Shown: positions 23,623-34,067 of the stretch, in pieces | How the letters are laid out: each line of letters begins with the position of its first letter | How positions within the stretch are numbered: position 1 is the first letter of the stretch | Position numbers and translations under genes: made by a program | Assembly: GCA_903813345.2 (NCBI GenBank) | Contig: CAIIXF020000010.1 | Location: 8,115,169 to 8,179,168, forward strand | Source of the DNA: Owenia fusiformis | Taxonomy: Eukaryota > Annelida > Polychaeta > Sabellida > Oweniidae | DNA length: 64,000 nucleotides | Direction of reading: 5' to 3' | The notes under the pieces: generated by a model | Databases searched by the model: none | The model's input: only the letters and a program-made list of their open reading frames with translations | What the model was told of the DNA's origin: nothing

Positions 23623-24335
23623 TTATTATATTTTATCCCATACATGTATTTATACTACTGTATTTCATATTTGTTATATATAATTTACTTTGTATTATAT
23701 TATGTAAGGACTATATCATAGTCTTACCAATCTTACAATAATTTTATGCATTATACAGGGTGATCAATTAAGTTAGTGACAATGATGATATTGGTGCTTA
23801 ACATTGGTGTATAGATAAAACACAAACATAATGTTAAGCTTGGAAAACTAAACATATTTCTTGTGTTTTTGTTATGTTGATTTAATAACTACATGTACTA
23901 TTAAATATAAATAAATATGAATATAAATGATATAAACGTTAATATTTTATACAATGCTAAATAAATATGTATCTATTCAAAACGTAGTATAGATGGATTG
24001 CAGTCAAAAGTATGTAACTATGAGTCTTTAAACATCCTGCATCACATTCTGTCCAATCAGTATGCCCATTCTATATTTTTCCCAAGATGCATGGTTGATG
24101 AAAAAAATGTAATAAGGGAAGTATTAGGCCCAATGGGGAAATCAAAAATGAGTGTTTTCAAAAATGAGCAGGTCCAAAATAATTTCCAAGCAAGTGTTTG
24201 TTTGAATGAATTTGGTAATGAATTTGGTGCAATTGCCAGCCCTGTCGCTCCTCTGATGAACTGAACACCGAAATATATCTGTTCGTAAATGTGATGTAGA
24301 GAGGATGGATGTATTGTTCGTTTTTATTGTGTAAC
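23623..24335. other. Intergenic, upstream of SNAPC3
   Basis: AT-rich, with a mariner-like 'tatacagggtgatcaa' end near 23753 but no matching partner. It includes the presumed SNAPC3 promoter, with no clear TATA box. Confidence 0.4.
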
Positions 24336-27300
24336 ATGGATCCCGTTCAAACTTCACAAGTGGTCAATGTGGGCCAGTTTCTAACAGAATTTAACGAAGT
24401 AATAACCGAAGATGACCTGAAACACAAGGCGGAATCCGAAGAGAGTATATATATATCAAAAGAAATGAATTTATCAGAGGAAATGAGGGCAGAACTGCAA
24501 TCTGTGTGTGGGTATGTATTTTATTCACATATTATCGCCCACTAAAAACAGATTTGTATCATATCGTTTTTAGTGGGTTTTATTACCCCGGCAGGTCCAG
24601 GGGATTCCTCCAGATTTGCCTTCTTCCAAGGCCACTACATCGTGGTCTTCGTTCAAAGATAAATCCCTGCATCTTTTTAACTGTGCCAGATGTGAGTCAT
24701 GTTTGTTTGTTTGTATCCTTCTATGTGCTATAATGCAGCTAAATGGTCTCGTGTTACCTTCTTCTAAGGCCACTGTATCGTGGCCTTCCAGTAAAGATAT
24801 ATTCCTGCATGAACAACTGGTTATGTCGTAATCATAAAATTTAAAATCATATGTCCGCCATTTTTCCACATCACAATTTGAATTGCGAGTTTTGGTCTTA
24901 TTACCTCACCAAAAATTATCAAAACACACTTAAAGTGATCAGTGTTTTAGTTCACATCTTCTGGATCGCTAACTTAGAATTTACAGCCAGTAACTTATGT
25001 CAGACATTAACGACATTTCGTCCATTTTTCGAACATAGCCATTTTTCTTGGAGCCATTTTGTTTTAATTTTAGACGAAATCATGTCATATCTCATCAAGG
25101 AGCCGAGCGGGTTCCGTTTTAATTAAAGATTTATTTATCTGGTGATTTTTAAAATATTTAATAAATTTATGACACGGCGGCCAGCTTTTTTCAAATGGAG
25201 TTCACAGAATTCCAGATGAAATCCCCTCTAGCCAAGTATTGGCTAGAGACTCGAGTAAGTCCCGTGGTGCTTGTTTTTCACCTGTGCTTACACTTGTGCT
25301 TATATTTTATTTTCATCAACTCATTACCTCTGACAACAGAGCAGTATATTGGGCACATTTTCTGAAAAATTCAAAGGATTCTGTTCAGTGACCTTTCCTA
25401 AGCGCCTACTTTTAGCTATTTTTCAGTCACATTTTCAGTGGCTGAAAAAGTTATTTCATCATGTTTTAGGTCATTTTGACCATACACATTGTGATCCTGG
25501 CCATGTAACTGATATGTGCAACTAATTAAACTGACCGGAGGTCAAAACAGAACTCTGTTGTCTTGGTTAAAAAAATGTTTGAAATTCAGCATGGTTTTGT
25601 CACTTCCTGTTTTGTAATTTCCTGTTAAGTACCACAGCACCTTAACAACATTTTGTCCAGTTTTCGAATATCTCCATTTTTCTTGGAGCCGTTTGTTTTA
25701 ATTTTAGACGAAATCATGCAATCATACCTCATCAAGGAGCCCAGCCAGTTCCATTTCAATTCATGAAATATTAACATGACGGTTTTTAGAATATTACTTA
25801 GATTTATTGAGCCCCGACTAGAAATTTTACAATAGTTCACAGTGTCTTAGATGGAATTACTTCGAGCCAAGAATTGGCTAGAGACTCGAGTCACTCCAGA
25901 TAGTTCCACTTCCAGTAGGGTCAAAGACACCTACAAAGAAAAATAGCCCAGATTCAGCCTCCAAACCAAGTCAATTTAATTTTTATGTAAAGTCAAGTTT
26001 ACACTGAAGGCTTAAGTACAGTCACAGTGTACAGGTAGGCCTATCTTATCTCTTTCAAAGACTGGACTGAAGCTAAAATACTGAATTCAGCTGCTTACTA
26101 AAATATTTCCAAATGTTCCCTAGTTCATCTTCAATCTTCATTCTCCATCCTCCGTTTGTGGAAGTTAAAATGTACATGTAAGTTATCAGCTGCTTCTGCG
26201 CCGATCAGGACTTCTTTTATCCTTGAATGGATATTGTTGAGCAAGAAATCAAAATGGCAGTGAGTTTTCAGGTAAATTCACAAAATGAGATTCAGTCTGA
26301 ATTTATTCAGGTGAAGGATATACTGTAGTCTAAAGTAGGGCTCGTAGTATTCAAATTCAAATTTTTGTCAGAGCTAAGATATACATGTATACCCTTTTAT
26401 TATATCGTTGCTAGAAATTGTGTGATTTGATTGGCTGATTCAGTGCCATGTGATAAAAAAAAACCATAGCGTATTTCACAGCTCCCTAAATTTTTGGATT
26501 ATAAAAGACGTATTGCCTGACGTATTGCCCTTCCGGGAATTCTGACAACTGCACTGGAGGAAAATAAAAATGTACAATACAATGATATACTTGCACGTTA
26601 TTATGTAAATAACCTTTGGGTTTATGATATTATTGATTAAAATAAATGTCTATAGGTTAATAATATTTTGTATTTCATTGAAATGCAAAGTTATCGTAGA
26701 GAATGTCTAGCAATGATATAATAAAACAAATATTTCATTCTATGTTCGGGCAATAACTGTTGCACTTTCAATGATTTTTGCAGCATGTATTTCCCTCGCC
26801 CTACGGGGTGCGGGCAATACATACTGCAAAAATCATTGAAAGATGAAGAGGTATTGCCCTACATAGAATGAAATATTTGCTTAATCTACCTTGGTATTTC
26901 TAAGACCAATAAATTCTTTTATATTTAGATTGTCTACTCTGGAGTGTGAGGCAGAAAAGGCATACAAAGCAACCAATGAAGTTGACATTATGTTGTCATC
27001 AGTGCCAAAAGATACATGTTTACAAACACTCAAGTAAGTTTACTTCATCTGACAAATGACGATGTTCATTATAACTGTGCACCTGAACATGTTATTTTTT
27101 AAAAACAGGCTTGCACCCACCTAAATCCATCTGCACCCACTTGAAAATGAAAATAATCATGAAAAATGATCACATTTTGATCAATTTCAGTATGAATTGT
27201 GAAAATAAGAATTTTGCACCCACTTGAGAAAAAATCCTTGGGAGATCACTGCACTTCTTATTGTCCCATTGCCTGTACTCACTGGGGTGATTGTACTAAA

Positions 27301-30300
27301 GAAAGAAAATGTTAACCATAGAAATGTAACCAATATGTTTATTACCAATATGCATTTATCCCCAAAAACTGGCTATTTTATTATTAGCTATAGTAACATA
27401 CACCTTAATGAGTTGGATCTTTTCCTGTACTTTCAGGTTCCAAGCTCAAGAATTACAAAAGAGGACTTCTCCATCTTACTATACAAGTTCTGTCGGTGCC
27501 ATGAAGTACAAGAAATTGGATGTCAATTTGGTAAGCTGAATCAGGGGTTATACTATGAATACCTAGCTGATGTGTATACAGCATTCTTTTATATTTGTTC
27601 TTTATTTGGGGCCAACATCTTAAGCATTAAGGTCAGTGTGCATGTTCGGAATTTTGCTGCAACCCTCAATAGGGTCACATGTTATTTTTCAATTCTGAGT
27701 CACTCCTTCCCCACAATGTCTACATCTCTCTCTTTTGCACAACGAGTGCACTAATGTACCAAGAAAAGAATGTAAAGAAGAATATTTTGATAAAATGTAT
27801 AAAAAACAAGAAAATTCAGTGAAAATATTCAGAAATTCTTTTCACTGAATTTTCTCGTTTTTTATACATTTTAGAAAGCAAATCTTCTCACCAGTCTTTA
27901 CTAGGGACATAAGTGCACTCTTTGTGCAAAACTGGAAAATGTAGACAATTTGGGGAAGGGGTGATTCCTGTTTGAAAAATAACATAATTATGACTCAATT
28001 GAGGAATGCAGCAAAATTCTGAACATGCACCCTGGCCTTAAAGTGAAGTGCTTGACAGTATGTAATACAACAGATTGCCTGATGGTTGTAGCAAAGGACC
28101 TAAATATATGTTCTTTGTGACTTGTCAACAAAAACAAAGTTTTTTTTATCTTGAACGTTTCATGAGGCAGTGCTTTAGTATTTCTTCACTATTGTATATT
28201 TTATGTGCTGAAATATTTGCACCTCGAATTAGACAAGATTTAGGATGTTAATTGCATATTGTTGCATGTTTACAAGGAAATCAAAATAGCTCAATTAGCT
28301 GATGACACAACTTTGTTCCTAGGCAATAATAGATCAGTTGAGAATGTTTTAAATATTTTTAAATATTTTGAAAAGTTATCTGGCCTTGCAGCAAATAAAC
28401 AAAAGACTGAGGGCATGTTCAAAGGAAAACACCCAGAAAACAGAAATAATAAGTTTGCTGATATACAATGGAAAAGAGAGCCAATTAAAGCTCTTGGTGT
28501 TTATTTTTGTTCTGACATTGTAAAAGTGAATTTAAAGTCATGGGAAAGTTGAGTTCCATTTTAAAAACCAACTTACAAAATGAAAACCATACAAGACATT
28601 TTATGCCAAAATTAACTGATTTTCAGACATTATCTGATCGGATGCCCCCAGTGAGTGATAATCCAGAATTTGTGAAGACTCCTGAAGCCCTCCTTCGTGT
28701 AAGAGTCTACCAGCCATATTTCCCTTCATCATCTAGGGTATGTTATATTTTAGTATATGTAGTTAGGAATGGACTTGTTCACTGTGTGTTTGAATGCTCA
28801 AATGTGTATGCCTGTGTTTTGTTCCAGTTAACACCCAGCATGATAATATAGAATTAGAACTCTGAAATAGAATGTCTGAGAGCTAGCCTAGCAATATTGA
28901 GTAAATGATCTGCTTCCTCACTGGACAAAAAGCTGGTTCAAATAAAAATGTATAGGTGTGTTTCAAAGTGAGATATTCCTGTCAGTAATGCTTTGACTAC
29001 AACATTTTGAGTGGCCTGAAAAGCATTTGTCCAAAGTGCTTTAAAGTGTGTCGTCAAAGTGACTCTCACAGACAACAAACATAGCTCTGCATTCAAATTA
29101 CTTTAAATTGGTATATTTTTTCTGTTAGAGTCTGTCTATCCCAACCCCCACCCTGCCACATATCATATTGTCAGGTCTCACCCTGTCACATCCAATCCTG
29201 TCATATCTCACCCTGCCATGTCTCATCCTGTCATGACTCACCCGACCTCATCTCACCCTGCCATATCTCATCCTGCCAAATTCCTGTCATATCTCACCCT
29301 GTCACATCTCATCTTGTCATGGCTCAACCTGCCATATTTCTCCTATCATATCTCACATTGCCACATCTCACCCTGCCACATGTTACCCTGTCACATCTCA
29401 TCCTGTCATATCTCACCTTGCCACATCTAATCCCGCCATATCTCACCTTGCCATATCTCACCCCGCCATATTTCACCCTGTCACATCTCATCCTGTCATA
29501 TCTCACCTTGCCACATCTAATCCCGCTATATCTAACCTTGCCACATCTCACCCCGCCATATCTCACCCTGTCACATCTCATCCTGTCATATCTCACCTTG
29601 CCACATCTAATCCCGCTATATCTAACCTTGCCACATCTCACCCCGCCATATCTCACCCTGTCACATCTCATCCTGTCATATCTCACCTTGCCAGATCTAA
29701 TCCATCTCACCTTGTCACATCACATTACATCAGTGACAGTTGTCTCATATTACAGTTGGCTCTAGAACATGAGTACTGGGTACTGGGCCACCAATGTCTG
29801 ACTGAATTGAGGGACAAGATCAGATGTGTGGCTGACCTCACAATTGAAAAGTTGGAGGAGGGTGACTTTAGTGATAACATTGATGTGTCAAAAGAAGGTG
29901 AACCTACTGCTCAGGTAAGCTGTGTTCTCAGGAATAAGCATGAATTGGATATTTTTCAGATTTATTTCTGCATTTTCATGGTGTTAACACATGTAAAAAA
30001 AGAATTGATGCATATTGTCTAAAGATAAATGTGATTGAATATTTGAGATATTTGGTTGAATTCCTTTTGACAAAATTTTGAACCAATCAGCAACTTTTAC
30101 TGCCAAAAGTAGGCTACCTAAATATTTATTTTGCCATTCAATAAATGATTTAACATCTCGGCAGGGAGGACCCAAAGTATGACAGTTGGTATATTCATGT
30201 AATATCGTATACACTAAACATTATTCAAAAACTTTGTTCATCCTTTTCTTTTAGGAAGTATTCCCATCAGGGTTCTTCTACATTGAAGGTGTATTTTATA

Positions 30301-33262
30301 ATGATATGCGGAAAGACGATGCCAAAGATTATAGCAAGTAAGAAATCTGCCTGTAAATGTAATATGGTTTGTGTAATTTAGTGGACAAATATGTACAATA
30401 CATATTTCATGAATTGGAATTTAAAAACTCCCCATCTTTAAATTTATATACCGGTATGTGTTTTAAAAGAAAATGTCATCTAACATTTTTTGGGTGTTTT
30501 TAAATATCTATAAGATGCTGTTCTAATTAATTTGAGGCCGGATTCTGATGCAAAAGTGAACATTGAGATCATGAATTAAAACTTTAAATTGGGAGAACCT
30601 GAATGTGGGGATGTTGTCTAATCTAAAAATTCTGAAAGTAAAAAAGGCAGTGTCTATAGATAATTGTGATCCTAACAAAGCAAAATTTTTTATTTTTTAT
30701 TTTTTTTCATGTATGACAGTCTTTTACTATTCATCATTTAGTATATGACAAACTACTTGTGGCTTTTCACTTTTAGAATGTACATGTAGTTCACTTTTGA
30801 CAATGTTTTCTAAGGTCTGAAAAGGGCTTGTGTTGAAGTCTATTGTAATTTTGCAATAAAAAAAATTTCGGGTTAATCAGGGTGAGAATTACATGAAAAC
30901 ATGCTGTAATACATGTAGCCCTTTAAAAAATACAGGATGTGTCGTGTTATTGTAGAACTATAATGGACTGGGCTAAAGATCCAAGTCGAGGTATAGGACC
31001 ATTTACATCCAAGAAAATGGAGGCTACAACATTTTATGACTTAGATCTAAAGATAGGTCAACCCTATGTGTACTGCCACCAGGGTGACTGTGAACACTTG
31101 ATTGTCTTTAGTGATTTAAGGTATGTGTCCTGTTATATGAATGGTTACTGCTCGTCTCATATAAATATCTCTTACCAACGTTCAATAACATGTTAAAAAG
31201 TTGATGTGTCCTGTTTATATTAAAATATTGCCATTGTCACGGTTTAAAATGTAGAAATCAAAACTAGAATCATTCATCAGAGTCAGAGGTTTGGTAGTGT
31301 GGATATTAGACAGGTATCCAGGGTAACTGTGTTTACCTTTTTAGATGCTAAAATATAAATAAATTACAGAGATATTTTGATTTAAAGCACTTTATAGTCG
31401 TAATATTGTATGAAGTGCATAATATATTATTGACCTATCCAGAGATTGACTGTTAAAGTCCCCGTCTAAAGTTTGAAAATATTTTTTTATCATTCATTTA
31501 CTATTTGTCATGACTTAAAAAGTTATTCTAGAGATTTTTGAAAGAAAATTTTTTTTTGAAAAAAAAGTTGTGAGCATTTCATTTCTCAAATATTCAAATT
31601 TCCCGCCATTTTTCAAAAAAATTTGAAATTTTTTAATCATCAAATATTTCTTAATGCATTTCGAAAAAGATTATCTTTTTAACACCAATGCAAAGATTGA
31701 TCAAAGGACACACTATTTCAATAATAAAATGCCATATTTAATGGGCCACTTCAATGTTTTAGCATATCAAAAATATTTTGCACCATTAGTGATGTCACTA
31801 AGGTACCAAAAACTTTTTGAAAAAAATTCGACGTCAATCTTTTCTAATTATGCTAGACTTCAATAATATACCAATGTTGATTGTCTAACCAGGTTAAAAG
31901 GAAGAATATATTATGTTTTAGATATCATTGTACCATTGGTTTCTATGAGAACTAGAATTTTTAAATGCATTTTTCTCGGAACCATTTTCATGCACTGATA
32001 AGTTCATTTCTCGCTTATTTATGAACCGATTTTCTTAATTTTTTCGGCAAAAAACATGTGAGGATGAATGCTATGCATTGGTATGAGTTGTTGCTTTAAA
32101 TAAATTCACAAATTTTGGAACAAAAAGTCTATCAAAAACCACTTTTTGAAATCTAAAAAAAAAGTTTCACATATCACACTTTGATAACATTGGGTAAGAC
32201 TACAATATGAGCCAAAGTGGTTTAAACTTTAGATGGGGACTTTAAGAGACTGTTAATCATAGATTGCAAGTCAAGGATTACAATGGAGGGAGAATATAAC
32301 TTTAATGATATTGTTTATAAAACAGATTGGTCCACCCCACTGACTGTCAGGATGTACGGATGTATCCTCTCACCATGACCTTTACAAGGAAATATCGTAC
32401 ACAATGCAGAGCCTGCACAACATCCACAGCAAAGTAAGTTTATCCTCTAGAAAGAGTAATGATTTCATTAAAAAATAGAGTGAAAAAGAGTGGAATTATC
32501 AAGGAATAAAGTCAATATTTATTTAGGAAGCACTCTTAATTGTACAAAGATCTCAAGAATTGAGGCAATTCTTTTCAAATTTTAGAGAAAAACCATGGAA
32601 TGAACATGACAGTACATGTAGATACATTTGAAATGGATTATTGGGTTGTAAACCTTAAGTTCAGTCACATTACCTGTTTGGGCTCACTGTTTGTCATTGT
32701 GTGGCTAATTTTAGGCATTCATCTTTTAATTGAATTATTAATTAAGTTGTTGAATTTGGTGTGATGGGGGATATCTTGCTGAAAAACTATTTGTTTTCCC
32801 ACTTTGTTCATCCATGCCCTGCCCTGCCATCTGCCTTTAAGTATGCACTTGGTGATAAACAGTGAGCCCACACACCTTAGTGTGACAGCTTCATAAAATA
32901 TACATCATAAAGCATAACAATTCATGTTACTATTACCATTGGCATACATTAAAGAAGTTAAAAATGTGACCATTGGAATGATTTCTCACATGAACAAGGC
33001 AAGGATTTTCATGGGTAGATTCACCAATTAAAGGAGACAAGATTGATGCTATTAAAGTGCTATTATTCATGCATATATTCTTTTGATGTAATAATAATGC
33101 CTTTGTTTGTATTTCAGATGGGTTGTTAAGGAGAGTCCTCTAGCTCCAGATGATCCATGCTTTTTTTGTGACACTTGCTTCAGAGCATTACACTATGACA
33201 GAAACAATAAGAAAGTAGTACAATTTAAAGCTTATCCATTCTTTGATAAAGTTATGATCTGA
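24336..33262 (+). CDS. SNAPC3: snRNA-activating protein complex subunit 3 (SNAP50), 9 exons, 381 aa
   Basis: Subunit of SNAPc, which binds the proximal sequence element of snRNA promoters for RNA polymerases II and III in the nucleus. Exons: 24336-24511, 26929-27033, 27437-27530, 28627-28737, 29756-29914, 30255-30337, 30956-31120, 32326-32433, 33118-33262; all GT-AG with matching phases, 1146 nt. Family hallmarks: AELQSVCG (near 50-59), VLGHQCLTELRDKIRCVADL (exon 5), FFYIEGVFYNDMR (exon 6), YCHQGDCEH (282-290), and the C-terminal cysteine cluster (C325/C328, C348/C351/C354, H359) thought to bind zinc. Human SNAPC3 is 411 aa; this one is shorter at the N-terminus. The start at 24336 has A at -3 and G at +4; an in-frame ATG at 24309 would add 9 residues. 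The middle exons 2-3 are poorly conserved. Confidence 0.94.
24840..25895. repeat. Repeat-rich SNAPC3 intron 1 segment related to DEDD intron 1 DNA
   Basis: Two direct copies of about 250 bp (25010-25262 and 25640-25895) share 'ttggagcc', 'tttaattttagacgaaatcat', 'ctcatcaaggagcc' and 'attggctagagactcgagt'. The block 25310-25560 (agcagtatattgggcaca.., gaaaaattcaaaggattctg) resembles 47880-48140 and 48240-48290, and 24850-25010 resembles 47580-47740. This is therefore a copy of the same foldback family found in DEDD intron 1. Confidence 0.55.
26395..26885. mobile_element. Compound foldback element in SNAPC3 intron 1
   Basis: ttttattatatcgttgcta (26395) pairs with tagcaatgatataataaaa (about 26708-26726). 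Overlapping its right end is a tight hairpin: aaatatttcattctatgt..cgggcaata..caatgatttttgcag at 26728-26790 is repeated inverted at 26815-26877, around a GC-rich loop (ccctcgccctacggggtgcggg). No coding content. Confidence 0.65.
27108..27245. repeat. Dispersed 'tgcacccacttga' repeat
   Basis: Related sequence occurs at about 34755-34945, 43770-43860 (inverted) and 61385-61465, each with repeated 'gcacccacttga' and some with an end like cctgtggagaacactgg. A short non-coding interspersed repeat; class not known. Confidence 0.5.
27631..28037. mobile_element. Foldback MITE, TTAA family, copy B (SNAPC3 intron 3)
   Basis: Ends ggtcagtgtgcatgttcgga (27631) and catgcaccctggcc (to 28037) are inverted, and TTAA lies immediately outside each (27627-27630, 28038-28041). 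The two arms are about 130-200 bp. A TTAA duplication is characteristic of piggyBac and Kolobok elements. It is the most complete of three copies in this window. Confidence 0.8.
28259..28552 (+). pseudogene. Non-LTR retrotransposon reverse-transcriptase fragment
   Basis: A 97-codon open stretch with KIAQLADDTTLFL (the A/D-D catalytic motif of reverse transcriptase) followed by NIFKYFEKLSGLAANKQKTE and KALGVYF resembles the palm/thumb region of L1/Tx1-type elements. It starts and ends abruptly and is only a piece, lying in SNAPC3 intron 3. Not functional on its own. Confidence 0.75.
29150..29722 (+). repeat. 15-bp minisatellite with 90-bp higher-order units (SNAPC3 intron 4)
   Basis: The base unit is like tgccatatctcaccc, 15 bp. 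From 29392 the phrase cacatctcatcctgtc recurs at 29482, 29572 and 29662, exactly 90 bp apart, so six 15-mers form a higher-order repeat present 3.5 times. The array ends about 35 bp before the exon 5 acceptor. Because 15 is a multiple of three, long open frames exist on both strands; these are artefacts of periodicity. Confidence 0.92.
31457..32241. mobile_element. TTAA element in SNAPC3 intron 7
   Basis: agtccccgtctaaagttt (31457) and aaactttagatggggact (to 32241) are inverted, each bordered outside by TTAA (31453-31456, 32242-32245). The interior is AT-rich with long A and T runs and no recognised gene. Likely a non-autonomous piggyBac/Kolobok-type element. Confidence 0.72.
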
Positions 33263-34067
33263 AATCAGGAGATTAAGTGTCCCTGAGTGCCAAATGAGAT
33301 TGAGGAACACAATCATATGATATGATCAAGAAGTGGATACAAGGCCTGTATCTTAGTATCTTGTACAATACAGAGCTTTGTCAGAGTATGATCATAAGTT
33401 CTCTAAGTGGAAAGGAGATCTCAGTTGCTAATCTCAGTGATCCACATATCTTGTACACTAGGCACACAGGGAAGGCCAGCAATATGATCTTAAAGAAACT
33501 CAGTGAAATACAAAGACAACACGGGTGTCTGAAATAAGTGCAAATCACCATGATACATATTTCTCAAAGAGCGAATGATCTTGTCCTTATGGGATATCAT
33601 CAGTTGAACTGAGTACTGACAAAAAAGTAGGAGTCTTTTGAACTACACTTTGGAGACACGGTTGAAATAGAAGGAGTGATAAATGAGTAATGGTCTCATT
33701 GCAAAGATGCTTATTATAGACCAATAGACTTATTGATCACTCCTTGTATGTACACTGTCAGATCATTCCTTTTGGAAGGAGTGGAAAAAATGTAAAAATT
33801 ACATTAAAAAAATAAATATTTTTGATACACATGAAAAAATAGATCAATTTTTTGTAGATTGTGCAATGTGTCTTATTTCAAACAAAAATGATTTACATTT
33901 ATGTATTAAAGTATGAAATTGTAACATCATTAAAACTTTCTCTGTCAAAGTACTTGTAATTGAAACAACAGTTTTTGGATGTGAAAATGTGCTTATGAGT
34001 TGCGAGTGTCATATTGTTGATTCTACAATTTTTTTGCTGAATCCAGATTTATGTCGTTGAATCATCC
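33263..34067. other. Convergent 3' flank between SNAPC3 and the aldo-keto reductase
   Basis: About 800 bp holding both 3' UTRs. AATAAA at 33811-33816 on the + strand is a plausible SNAPC3 poly(A) signal. No clear AATAAA is seen on the - strand just beyond 34068. Confidence 0.5.
33811..33816 (+). promoter_or_regulatory. Candidate SNAPC3 poly(A) signal
   Basis: AATAAA about 550 nt after the SNAPC3 stop, in an A-rich stretch. Confidence 0.4.

Noticed and set aside
29319-29765. Long open frames on both strands (148 codons + and 128 codons -) in SNAPC3 intron 4
   Set aside because: They are by-products of the 15-bp satellite, whose length is a multiple of three; the peptides are simple repeats and the region is intronic.
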